Under the pieces are notes generated by a model. The model saw only the letters and a list, made by a program, of their open reading frames with translations, was not told the origin of the DNA and ran no database searches. From positions 1-5,001 of the forward strand of contig CALKUW010000205.1 of assembly GCA_937996585.1 (NCBI GenBank): 5,001 bases of DNA, read 5' to 3'. This DNA is from an uncultured Flavobacteriales bacterium. Its GTDB lineage: Bacteria; Bacteroidota; Bacteroidia; Flavobacteriales_D; Sanyastnellaceae. The number at the start of each line of letters is the position of its first letter. Position 1 is the first letter of the stretch. This document shows positions 1 to 5,001 of the stretch, piece by piece. Both the position numbers and the translations under genes were made by a program.

Positions 1-38
1 GCGTCCGGCCGACCCTCCGGCGTTTGCAACGAAACCCG

Positions 39-46
39 TACCTTTG
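39..46 (+). promoter_or_regulatory. Candidate Bacteroidota -7 promoter element upstream of the DUF177 gene
   Basis: The bases TACCTTTG match the Bacteroidota sigma-factor -7 consensus TAnnTTTG at every fixed position. It lies 24 bases upstream of the ATG at 71, which would give a short leader of roughly 15-20 bases. The usual TTG-type -33 element should lie about 17-23 bases further upstream and is not present at that distance; a TTTG at 23-26 is only 12 bases away. A match to six fixed bases can occur by chance, so this is a suggestion only. An alternative is that the DUF177 gene is co-transcribed with a gene to the left of the window. Confidence 0.35.
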
Positions 47-70
47 CCCCCCCTCAAGCCGGGGTGACGC

Positions 71-616
71 ATGCGCGGATCCGCAGAGTTCGAAATTCCC
101 TACACGGGATTGGGTCTCGGAAGACATGCATTCGGCTTCCAGCTTGACGGGACGTTCTTTCAGGAATTCGAACCCCCAGGTCTGGTCGACGCCGACATCC
201 GAGCGGAGACCGAATTGGACCGGTTCGATGAGATGATGCACTTCGACGTCCGCGTCACTGGCACCGTGAATACGGCCTGTGACCGCTGTGATGCTCCGAT
301 GACGGTTCCAGTGGACCACCGCACGCGCTACGTGATCAAGTTCGGCGCGACGACCCATAAGACCGATGACGACATCCTGGTGCTCGGCCCCGCCGATCAC
401 CTGTTGGACGTGAGGGAATTCCTGTACGAGACCACGATGCTCGGGATGCCGCTCCGGCGTGCCCACGAGGACATCGAGGACTGCGATCAGGATGTGGTCC
501 GCTGGCTGACCGGCTCGGTGGACGACGCCCCTGATGATGTGCAAGAGGAGGAAATGGATCCGCGATGGGCCGCCTTGAAAGGGCTCGGATCGGATGAGGA
601 CGAGAAGACGGATTGA
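71..616 (+). CDS. DUF177/YceD-family protein (probable 23S rRNA/large-subunit accessory factor)
   Basis: This 181-residue protein resembles the DUF177 (YceD) family. Visible family features are a CxxC pair (Cys70, Cys73) in the middle of the protein, a following beta-rich segment, an acidic C-terminal tail, and the closing motif DPRWAALKGL at about 163-172. DUF177 genes very often sit directly before rpmF, as here (69-base gap), and the bacterial and plant homologues have been linked to 23S rRNA accumulation or processing. The second cysteine cluster found in some members is reduced to a single Cys138, so zinc binding is uncertain. The ATG at 71 is preceded in frame by a TGA at 65-67, so the start cannot be further upstream. 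GGGGTGA at 61-67 is a weak, closely placed Shine-Dalgarno-like stretch. Assignment to the family is fairly safe; the exact biochemical role is not shown by the sequence. Confidence 0.85.
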   Translation: MRGSAEFEIPYTGLGLGRHAFGFQLDGTFFQEFEPPGLVDADIRAETELDRFDEMMHFDVRVTGTVNTACDRCDAPMTVPVDHRTRYVIKFGATTHKTDDDILVLGPADHLLDVREFLYETTMLGMPLRRAHEDIEDCDQDVVRWLTGSVDDAPDDVQEEEMDPRWAALKGLGSDEDEKTD

Positions 617-665
617 GGAGGAGACAACGAAACAGAAACACACCCAACCCGAAGGGCCCCGGCCC

Positions 666-670
666 GGAGG
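666..670 (+). promoter_or_regulatory. GGAGG Shine-Dalgarno-like stretch ahead of rpmF, unusually far from the ATG
   Basis: GGAGG ends 15 bases before the rpmF ATG at 686, much further than the usual 5-9 base spacing. A second GGAGGAG lies at 616-622, at the stop codon of the DUF177 gene. Either may be chance in a GC-rich leader. Bacteroidota ribosomes mostly do not depend on Shine-Dalgarno pairing, so I do not use it to decide the start; the start is set by the conserved L32 N-terminus. Confidence 0.2.
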
Positions 671-685
671 AACAACAAGACGACC

Positions 686-880
686 ATGGCACATCCTAAG
701 CGACGCCAAAGCAAGACGCGCTCCCGCAAGCGCCGGACGCACTACAAGGCCGAGACGCCCAACGTGTCCACGTGCAGCAGCACGGGCCAGGCCCACATGT
801 TCCACCGCGCCCACTGGTACGAGGGCAAGCTCTACTACAAGGGCCGCGTGGTCATGGAAAAGGAAACGGCTGAAGCCTGA
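686..880 (+). CDS. rpmF: 50S ribosomal protein L32 (bL32)
   Basis: The 64-residue product begins MAHPKRRQSKTRSRKRRTHY, the strongly conserved basic N-terminus of bL32, which contacts 23S rRNA in the large subunit. The length is usual for the family. Many L32 proteins carry four zinc-binding cysteines; this one has a single cysteine (Cys30 in the segment STCSSTGQAHMFHRAHW), so it is a zinc-independent (C-minus) form. The pattern TG-AH-FH-AHW followed by EGKLYYKG is the kind I associate with Bacteroidota L32. The gene follows DUF177 at 69 bases, and a hairpin with a T-run follows 23 bases after the stop, so DUF177 and rpmF probably form a two-gene transcript. Identification is very secure. Confidence 0.97.
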   Translation: MAHPKRRQSKTRSRKRRTHYKAETPNVSTCSSTGQAHMFHRAHWYEGKLYYKGRVVMEKETAEA

Positions 881-903
881 TCCCCACACCGCATTCTCTT
901 TCT

Positions 904-940
904 GGAAACCCGCCCGGCGGCCTGCCGAAGCGGGTTTTTC
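904..940 (+). terminator. Intrinsic terminator after rpmF
   Basis: AAACCCGC (906-913) pairs perfectly with GCGGGTTT (930-937), and G904/G905 can extend the stem by G-U pairs. Inside the loop CGGC (915-918) pairs with GCCG (924-927), giving a second stacked stem. The 3' arm runs into five T residues (935-939). This fits a rho-independent terminator placed 23 bases after the rpmF stop. It would separate DUF177-rpmF from fabH, or let only part of the transcription through. Confidence 0.75.
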
Positions 941-1042
941 CACATCCGGTCGTGACCGGTTGGCCTTTTGCGGCGGAACCCCGCCCCTTCAGGCGGCCTA
1001 ATTTCGCCGGAATCCCATGAAACGGGGACAACGAATCGCAGG
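941..1042 (+). promoter_or_regulatory. fabH upstream region with a weak promoter-like element and competing hairpins
   Basis: If the preceding hairpin terminates transcription, the fabH promoter should lie here. The best -7 candidate is TAATTTCG at 999-1006, one mismatch from TAnnTTTG, which would leave a leader of about 30 bases; no TTG stands at the right distance upstream. CCGCC at 981-985 can pair either with GGCGG at 972-976 or with GGCGG at 992-996, so two short stems exclude each other. These are simple GC-rich matches and may be chance. No clear Shine-Dalgarno sequence precedes the fabH ATG. Confidence 0.25.
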
Positions 1043-2050
1043 ATGAGCTCACTCCAATCCGCCGCCATCACCGCTGTACAGGGATGGCTGCCCGAAGACA
1101 AGCTGACCAATGCCGACCTCGAGAAGATGGTCGACACCAACGACGAATGGATCCGCACGCGCACCGGCATCTCCGAGCGCCGGATCCTGAAGGACCCCAC
1201 GAAGGCCACATCCGACATGGCCTGCGAGGTGATCAAGGGGCTCTGTGCCCAGCGCGGCATCACCCCCGAGGAGGTGGACCTGGTCATCGTGGCCACGGTC
1301 ACCCCCGACATGTTCTTCCCATCCACCGCGCAGCTCGCCTGCCACAAGGCGGGAGCCACCAATGCTTGGGGTTTCGACCTCAGTGCGGCCTGCAGTGGAT
1401 TCCTCTTCGCCCTGCGCACCGGCGGCCAGTTCGTCTCGAGTGGCACCCATTCCAAGGTCATCGTGGTGGGTGCGGACAAGATGAGCTCCATCGTCGACTA
1501 CACCGATCGGACTACCTGTGTCCTGTTCGGTGACGCGGCGGCAGGCGTACTGCTCGAAGCCGATGAGAGCGGGGCCACGGGCATACAGGATGCCATCCTC
1601 CGCAGCGACGGGGCAGGTGGACAATACCTGCGAATGCAGGGGGGCGGATCACTCAACCCGAGCAGCCACGAGACGGTGGAGAACAAGTTTCACTACCTCG
1701 AACAGGACGGCAAGCCGGTCTTCAAGGCCGCCGTCACCTCCATGGCCGATGTGAGCTACGAAATCATGGAGCGCAACGGCCTCACCGCCGACGACGTGTC
1801 CTGGCTCGTGCCGCACCAGGCCAACCTCCGCATCATCGACGCGACCGCCAACCGCATGGGGGTCGGCCGCGACAAGGTGATGATCAACATCGAGAAATAC
1901 GGGAACACCACCGCTGCCACCATTCCCCTCTGCCTGTGGGAGTGGAGGAACCGCCTCACACCGGGCGAGAACGTCATCCTGAGCGCCTTCGGTGGCGGCT
2001 TCACATGGGGCAGCATCTGGCTCAAGTGGGCCATGGAACCCGAAGCATGA
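1043..2050 (+). CDS. fabH: 3-oxoacyl-[acyl-carrier-protein] synthase III (KAS III)
   Basis: FabH condenses an acyl-CoA primer (typically acetyl-CoA) with malonyl-ACP, the first condensation of type II fatty acid synthesis in the cytoplasm. The 335-residue product has the complete Cys-His-Asn triad: Cys117 in DLSAACSGF, His258 in PHQANLRI and Asn288 in GNTTAATIPL. The N-terminal motif NDEWIRTRTGISERRI (about 33-48) carries the tryptophan and arginine that contact CoA in the family, and the C-terminus has the usual FGGGFTWGS. I chose the ATG at 1043 because residues from MSSLQSAAITAV align with normal FabH N-termini. An in-frame ATG at 968 would add 25 residues of unrelated sequence and lies in the promoter region. 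The gene stands 162 bases after rpmF and 79 bases before accB, consistent with joint control of malonyl-CoA supply and use. The primer preference (straight or branched) cannot be read from the sequence. Confidence 0.96.
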   Translation: MSSLQSAAITAVQGWLPEDKLTNADLEKMVDTNDEWIRTRTGISERRILKDPTKATSDMACEVIKGLCAQRGITPEEVDLVIVATVTPDMFFPSTAQLACHKAGATNAWGFDLSAACSGFLFALRTGGQFVSSGTHSKVIVVGADKMSSIVDYTDRTTCVLFGDAAAGVLLEADESGATGIQDAILRSDGAGGQYLRMQGGGSLNPSSHETVENKFHYLEQDGKPVFKAAVTSMADVSYEIMERNGLTADDVSWLVPHQANLRIIDATANRMGVGRDKVMINIEKYGNTTAATIPLCLWEWRNRLTPGENVILSAFGGGFTWGSIWLKWAMEPEA

Positions 2051-2081
2051 TACCCACAGCCCACGGGACCACCGAATTACC

Positions 2082-2105
2082 GGTTACCTTGGTCCCTTGG
2101 TAACC
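2082..2105. repeat. Perfect 7-bp inverted repeat with tandem CCTTGGT units in the fabH-accB gap
   Basis: GGTTACC (2082-2088) and GGTAACC (2099-2105) are exact reverse complements separated by 10 bases. Overlapping this, CCTTGGT occurs twice exactly 8 bases apart (2087-2093 and 2095-2101). The structure ends 24 bases before the accB ATG. No T-run follows, so it is not a standard terminator. TTGGT in either repeat can also pair with ACCAA at 2115-2119, giving alternative stems. TACCTTGG within it is one mismatch from the -7 element TAnnTTTG. It could be an operator, a leader hairpin or part of a promoter; its function is unknown. Confidence 0.5.
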
Positions 2106-2129
2106 CCGGATCAAACCAAATCATTGACC

Positions 2130-2666
2130 ATGACCCAGGACGAAATCCAAGACCTGATCAAGTTCGTCGCCAAGTCCGGCGTACACGAAGTCGAGATTGA
2201 ACGCAAGGACTTCAAGATCACCATCAAGAGCAGCGGCAACGGCAACAAGCGCGGAAAGGGCGCTTTGCAGGAAGCCCCCCAGGCGGTGCACGTGGCCATG
2301 CCGGCCAGCATGCCGATGCCCGTTCAGATGCCCGCCCCCGTGGCAGCCCCCGCGCCGGCAGCGCCGGCACCAGCGGCTCCCGCTCCCGCAGCAGAGGCCG
2401 CACCGGCAGCAGCAGCCGATGCCGGACTGATCGAGATCAAGAGCCCCATGATCGGCACCTTCTACCGCAAGCCGTCCCCCGACAAGGACAACTTCGTGGA
2501 CGTCGGTTCCACCATAAAGCCCGGCGACACGGTCTGCACGATCGAGGCGATGAAGCTCTTCAACGAGATTGAGAGCGAAGTGTCCGGACGCATCGTGAAG
2601 ATCCTGGTCGACGACAACAGCCCCGTCGAGTACGACCAGCCGCTCTTCCTCGTGGAACCGGCCTGA
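2130..2666 (+). CDS. accB: Acetyl-CoA carboxylase biotin carboxyl carrier protein (BCCP)
   Basis: AccB carries the biotin that is carboxylated by AccC and then donates the carboxyl group to acetyl-CoA. The 178-residue product has an N-terminal helical segment (IQDLIKFVAKSGVHEVEIE, about 6-24), a flexible Pro/Ala-rich linker (about 50-98) and a C-terminal biotinyl domain (about 100-178). The biotin attachment site is EAMKLFNEIE with Lys142 as the modified residue. The domain opens with the typical SPMIGTFYR. The protein is somewhat longer than the 156-residue E. coli AccB, mainly through the linker. I placed the start at ATG 2130 because MTQDEIQDLIKF matches the family N-terminus; an earlier in-frame ATG lies inside fabH. 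No Shine-Dalgarno sequence is evident. It lies 31 bases before accC, so the two are almost certainly co-transcribed and made as partners. Confidence 0.96.
   Translation: MTQDEIQDLIKFVAKSGVHEVEIERKDFKITIKSSGNGNKRGKGALQEAPQAVHVAMPASMPMPVQMPAPVAAPAPAAPAPAAPAPAAEAAPAAAADAGLIEIKSPMIGTFYRKPSPDKDNFVDVGSTIKPGDTVCTIEAMKLFNEIESEVSGRIVKILVDDNSPVEYDQPLFLVEPA
2325..2423 (+). repeat. Low-complexity Ala/Pro linker coding repeat within accB
   Basis: This stretch encodes repeated PAP/APA units followed by Ala-rich sequence (residues about 66-98). At the DNA level it is an imperfect run of GCn and CCn codons, including a GCAGCAGCA run. Codons vary between units, which argues for selection on composition more than recent copying. 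Such linkers let the biotinyl domain swing between active sites, and their lengths vary among species. Confidence 0.7.
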
Positions 2667-2697
2667 GCCCTTCGGCCAAGCCCCATCGATTCACCAC

Positions 2698-4032
2698 ATG
2701 TTCAAGAAAATCCTGATCGCCAACCGCGGCGAGATTGCCCTGCGGGTCATCCGCACCTGCAAGGAAATGGGCATCAAGACCGTGGCGGTGTATTCCACGG
2801 CAGACGCCGAGAGCCTGCACGTCCGGTTTGCAGACGAGGCCGTCTGCATCGGCCCGGCGCAGAGCGCCCAGAGCTATCTCAACATCCCGAACATCATCGC
2901 GGCAGCGGAAATCACGAATGCGGACGCCATCCATCCCGGATATGGCTTCCTCTCGGAGAACGCGCAGTTCTCGCGGGTGTGCGGTGAGAACGACATCAAG
3001 TTCATCGGCGCCTCTCCGGAGATGATCGAGGCCATGGGTGACAAGGCCTCCGCCAAGTCCACCATGAAAGCCGCCGGCGTGCCGACCATCCCCGGCAGTG
3101 AAGGCATCCTCGACAGCCTCGAGGAGGCATTGGCCTGCGCCAAGGAAATCGGCTACCCCGTCATGCTGAAGGCCACCGCCGGTGGTGGTGGTCGTGGCAT
3201 GCGGGTCTGCCACAACGACGAGGACACCGCCGATGCATGGGACACGACCCGCCGGGAGGCCGGTGCCGCCTTCGGCAACGACGGCATGTACATGGAGAAG
3301 TTCGTGACGGAACCCCGCCACATCGAGATTCAGATTGCCGGGGACAAGAACGGCAAGTGCTGCCACCTGTCCGAGCGGGACTGCTCCATCCAGCGCCGCC
3401 ACCAGAAGCTCGTCGAGGAAACGCCGTCACCCTTCATGACGGATGACCTCCGCGAGAAGATGGGCCAAGCTGCCATCGCCGCGGGTGAGGCCGTGAAATA
3501 TGAAGGTGTGGGCACCGTGGAATTCCTTGTCGACGCTGACCGGAACTTCTACTTCATGGAGATGAACACCCGGATCCAGGTCGAGCACACCATCACCGAG
3601 GAGGTGGTGGATTACGACCTCATCAAGGAGCAGATCAAGCTGGCCCACGGCGACCCGATCTCCGGACGGAACTATTACCCCAAGATGCACGCCATCCAGT
3701 GCCGCATCAACGCCGAGGATCCCGACCGCAACTTCGCGCCGAGCCCCGGAACGGTGACGGATTACCACGGACCGGGCGGACACGGCATCCGCATCGACAC
3801 CCACGTCTATGCCGGGTACCGCATCCCTCCGCATTACGACAGCATGGTCGCAAAGCTCATCGTGGTCGCCCAGACCCGCGACGAGGCCATCACCAAGATG
3901 CAGCGCGCCCTCGACGAGTACATCATCGAAGGGGTGAAGACGACCATTCCCTTCCACCAGAAGCTCATGCGCCACGACCGCTTCCGCAGCGGGGACTTCA
4001 CAACGAAGTTCCTCGAGGAAGAGACGCTGTAA
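2698..4032 (+). CDS. accC: Biotin carboxylase subunit of acetyl-CoA carboxylase
   Basis: AccC uses ATP and bicarbonate to carboxylate the biotin on AccB, the first half-reaction of malonyl-CoA synthesis. The 444-residue product has the usual length of a stand-alone bacterial subunit and starts with the standard MFKKILIANRGEIALRVIR. Visible elements are HPGYGFLSEN (79-88), Lys116 and Lys158 of the ATP site, the glycine-rich loop AGGGGRGM (161-168), His208/Glu210, RHQKLVEE with Lys237, Glu275, the metal and catalytic set Glu288/Asn290/Arg292 in EMNTRIQVEH, and Arg336 in the C-terminal domain. All expected active-site residues are present. After the conserved EH (296-297) the protein reads TITE where most homologues have PVTE or PITE. 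Carboxyltransferase domains are absent, so this is not a fused propionyl- or pyruvate-type enzyme; accA/accD must be elsewhere. The pairing with AccB and fabH supports acetyl-CoA carboxylase. Confidence 0.97.
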   Translation: MFKKILIANRGEIALRVIRTCKEMGIKTVAVYSTADAESLHVRFADEAVCIGPAQSAQSYLNIPNIIAAAEITNADAIHPGYGFLSENAQFSRVCGENDIKFIGASPEMIEAMGDKASAKSTMKAAGVPTIPGSEGILDSLEEALACAKEIGYPVMLKATAGGGGRGMRVCHNDEDTADAWDTTRREAGAAFGNDGMYMEKFVTEPRHIEIQIAGDKNGKCCHLSERDCSIQRRHQKLVEETPSPFMTDDLREKMGQAAIAAGEAVKYEGVGTVEFLVDADRNFYFMEMNTRIQVEHTITEEVVDYDLIKEQIKLAHGDPISGRNYYPKMHAIQCRINAEDPDRNFAPSPGTVTDYHGPGGHGIRIDTHVYAGYRIPPHYDSMVAKLIVVAQTRDEAITKMQRALDEYIIEGVKTTIPFHQKLMRHDRFRSGDFTTKFLEEETL

Positions 4033-4051
4033 GGCCGGATTGGAAAAGAGA

Positions 4052-4085
4052 GAAAAGGACCCCTGAGCGGGTCCTTTTTCTTTTG
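4052..4085. terminator. Bidirectional intrinsic terminator between convergent accC and rfaE2
   Basis: AAAAGGACCC (4053-4062) pairs perfectly with GGGTCCTTTT (4069-4078) around the 6-base loop CTGAGC. On the plus strand the stem is followed by a T-rich tract (4075-4084, broken by one C and one G-free), and on the minus strand by the complement of the A-rich tract 4043-4056. It therefore has the form of a rho-independent terminator in both directions and occupies most of the 56-base gap between the two convergent stop codons. Confidence 0.85.
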
Positions 4086-4088
4086 TGG

Positions 4089-4604
4089 TCAGCCCTTGAG
4101 CCGGTCGGCGATGGCCGTGGTGCTCCGGCCGGGAACCAGGTCAATGGTCTCGACCTTGCCCCCACGGGCGCGCACCTCGTCACTGCCCACGATGTAACGC
4201 GGGTCATTCTGGTCGGTGCAGGTGGCATCGTAGTCGCCCCCCTTCACGAGCACGTCGGGCTGGAGCGCCTGGATCAGGCGCAGCGGGGTGTCTTCGCCGA
4301 ACAGCACCACGGCTTCCACGGCCCGCAGGGCGGCGACGAGAACGGCGCGGTCTTCTTCCTGCACGATAGGGCGGTCAGGACCCTTGCCGAGGCGGCGGAC
4401 ACTGGCGTCGTCATTGACCCCCACCACCAGAACATCGCCGAGGCGGGCGGCCGCTTCGAGGTAGGTCACGTGGCCGCGGTGCAGCAAGTCGAACACCCCA
4501 TTCGTGAAGACGACGGTACGTCCATCCGTGCGCCACTCCGCCCGCTTGGATTCCAGTGATGCCAGGGTCAACACCCCGTCATCCGCTCTGCGACCGGCAC
4601 TCAT
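4089..4604 (-). CDS. rfaE2: Stand-alone RfaE2/HldE-C type adenylyltransferase (D-glycero-beta-D-manno-heptose 1-phosphate adenylyltransferase)
   Basis: The 171-residue protein is a single nucleotidyltransferase domain like the C-terminal half of E. coli HldE, which converts heptose 1-phosphate and ATP to ADP-heptose for lipopolysaccharide or other surface glycans. The signature is TNGVFDLLHRGH at 34-45 (HxGH-type: His42, Gly44, His45). Further family elements are GVNDDASVRRLGKGPDRPI (62-80), QPDVLVKGGDY (115-125), the IVGSDEVRARGGKV segment and GRSTTAIADRL (159-169). Between KGGDY and IVGSDE there is an extra stretch of about ten residues compared with the E. coli type; from memory this resembles Bacteroidota versions. 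The kinase half is absent and must be a separate gene if the heptose route is complete. Related cytidylyl/adenylyltransferases (for example glycerol-3-phosphate types) share the fold, so the substrate is less certain than the class. The start overlaps the upstream gene by ATGA, suggesting translational coupling. Confidence 0.85.
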   Translation of the reverse strand: MSAGRRADDGVLTLASLESKRAEWRTDGRTVVFTNGVFDLLHRGHVTYLEAAARLGDVLVVGVNDDASVRRLGKGPDRPIVQEEDRAVLVAALRAVEAVVLFGEDTPLRLIQALQPDVLVKGGDYDATCTDQNDPRYIVGSDEVRARGGKVETIDLVPGRSTTAIADRLKG

Positions 4605-5001
4605 GCGGCGGGTTCCGTTGAGGGCTCCCCCTGTTGGGCACGGCTTTTCTTGAAGCCGGCTGCCATCAGGAAGAGGTAGCCGATGCCACCCGTGGTGATG
4701 ATCATGCCGGTCTGGGTGGCCCAGATGACGTTTGCGGTGGCCAGGCCCAGCACCTCATTGAAGCCCATCGCCACCAGGGCATACTGCACCGCCAACTGGT
4801 AGCTGCCGATGCCGCCCGGTGAAGGGATCACCATGCCGAAGCCGCCGGCCATCATGACGAACAGCGCCATGGCGGGTGTCAATCCCTGCAGCGCATCGAT
4901 GCCCAGGAAGACCACATAGGTCATCATGAAATACATGCTCCAGATGAAGGCGGTATGCCCCAGGAACGCCCACTTCCGCTTCATGTGCCGCACGCTGGCC
5001 A
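4601..5001 (-). CDS. Flippase-like / lysylphosphatidylglycerol synthase TM-region family membrane protein, C-terminal part
   Basis: The reading frame is open to the window edge, so only the last 132 residues of a longer protein are seen; an internal GTG at 4993 is unlikely to be the true start. Three hydrophobic segments are visible: from WAFLGHTAFIWSMYF to FLGID, from TPAMALFVMMAGGFGMVI to the following loop, and from NVIWATQTGMIIT to YLFLMAAG. The loop PSPGGIGSYQ matches the P-[ST]-PGG-[IL]-G motif of the UPF0104/YbhN and MprF flippase-domain family of inner-membrane proteins. The tail after FKKSR is hydrophilic, as in a cytoplasmic end. The synthase domain of MprF would lie C-terminal to such a region and is absent, so this is a TM-only member, and lipid translocation is only a family-level guess. 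It ends in a 4-base overlap with rfaE2, placing both in one operon likely concerned with the cell envelope. Confidence 0.8.
   Translation of the reverse strand, partial: ASVRHMKRKWAFLGHTAFIWSMYFMMTYVVFLGIDALQGLTPAMALFVMMAGGFGMVIPSPGGIGSYQLAVQYALVAMGFNEVLGLATANVIWATQTGMIITTGGIGYLFLMAAGFKKSRAQQGEPSTEPAA

Noticed and set aside
23..26. TTTG as -33 partner of the TACCTTTG element
   Set aside because: Spacing of 12 bases is shorter than the known range for Bacteroidota promoters.
2..67. Possible C-terminal tail of an upstream gene ending at the TGA at 65-67
   Set aside because: The frame is open for 21 codons but this is too short and Pro-rich to recognise; other frames are also open here, so no gene can be supported.
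968..1042. Upstream in-frame ATG extending FabH by 25 residues
   Set aside because: The extension shows no similarity to FabH N-termini and overlaps the region expected to hold the promoter and leader; MSSLQSAAITAV at 1043 fits the family.
835..1491. 218-residue minus-strand open frame opposite rpmF end, terminator and fabH
   Set aside because: No recognisable domain, covers an intergenic terminator and the start of fabH on the other strand.
2325..2423. Repeat-rich stretch considered as a mobile or minisatellite element
   Set aside because: It encodes the ordinary Ala/Pro linker of BCCP in frame with accB and has no flanking repeats.
2560..3402. 280-residue open frame on the minus strand opposite accC
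   Set aside because: It is antisense to the well-supported accB/accC genes, lacks recognisable domains, and is a typical by-product of GC-rich codon usage.
3699..4559. 286-residue open frame on the plus strand across accC, the terminator and rfaE2
   Set aside because: It is out of frame with accC, antisense to rfaE2, reads through a terminator and has a low-complexity Arg/His/Pro-rich composition.
1..5001. Search for CRISPR repeats, tRNA/rRNA genes, insertion sequences, toxin-antitoxin or defence genes
   Set aside because: No regularly spaced repeats, RNA gene hallmarks, transposase motifs or defence domains were seen; nearly all bases are explained by core genes.

Overview
This window looks like chromosomal housekeeping DNA from a GC-rich member of the Bacteroidota (Bacteroidetes). 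Three things point there. The gene order DUF177 - rpmF - fabH - accB - accC is, from memory, common in that phylum. Most start codons lack a well-placed Shine-Dalgarno sequence. One stretch upstream of the first gene matches the Bacteroidota -7 promoter element TAnnTTTG. The taxon is inferred from these features and was not tested by any search.

Left and centre, plus strand (71-4032): a DUF177/YceD-family protein is followed by ribosomal protein L32 (rpmF), then a hairpin with a T-run that looks like an intrinsic terminator. After it come fabH (3-ketoacyl-ACP synthase III), accB (biotin carboxyl carrier protein) and accC (biotin carboxylase). AccC carboxylates the biotin on AccB, the carboxyl group goes on to acetyl-CoA to give malonyl-CoA, and FabH condenses acetyl-CoA with malonyl-ACP to start fatty acid elongation. 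The cluster therefore links ribosome assembly with the first committed steps of lipid synthesis. The carboxyltransferase subunits (accA/accD) are not in the window.

Right, minus strand (4089-5001): two genes overlap by 4 bases (ATGA). The upstream one is a membrane protein resembling the flippase-like/lysylphosphatidylglycerol synthase TM family; it is cut by the window edge and only its C-terminal part is visible. The downstream one is a stand-alone RfaE2-type nucleotidyltransferase that would make ADP-heptose for cell-surface glycans. This pair converges on accC, and a single hairpin flanked by A- and T-runs in the 56-base gap can terminate both operons.

I see no mobile element, CRISPR array, tRNA, rRNA or unknown defence-type system. 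The points worth a second look are small: an inverted repeat in the fabH-accB gap, the terminator between rpmF and fabH, a zinc-less L32, and a substitution in a conserved AccC loop. No gap between genes exceeds 300 bases.
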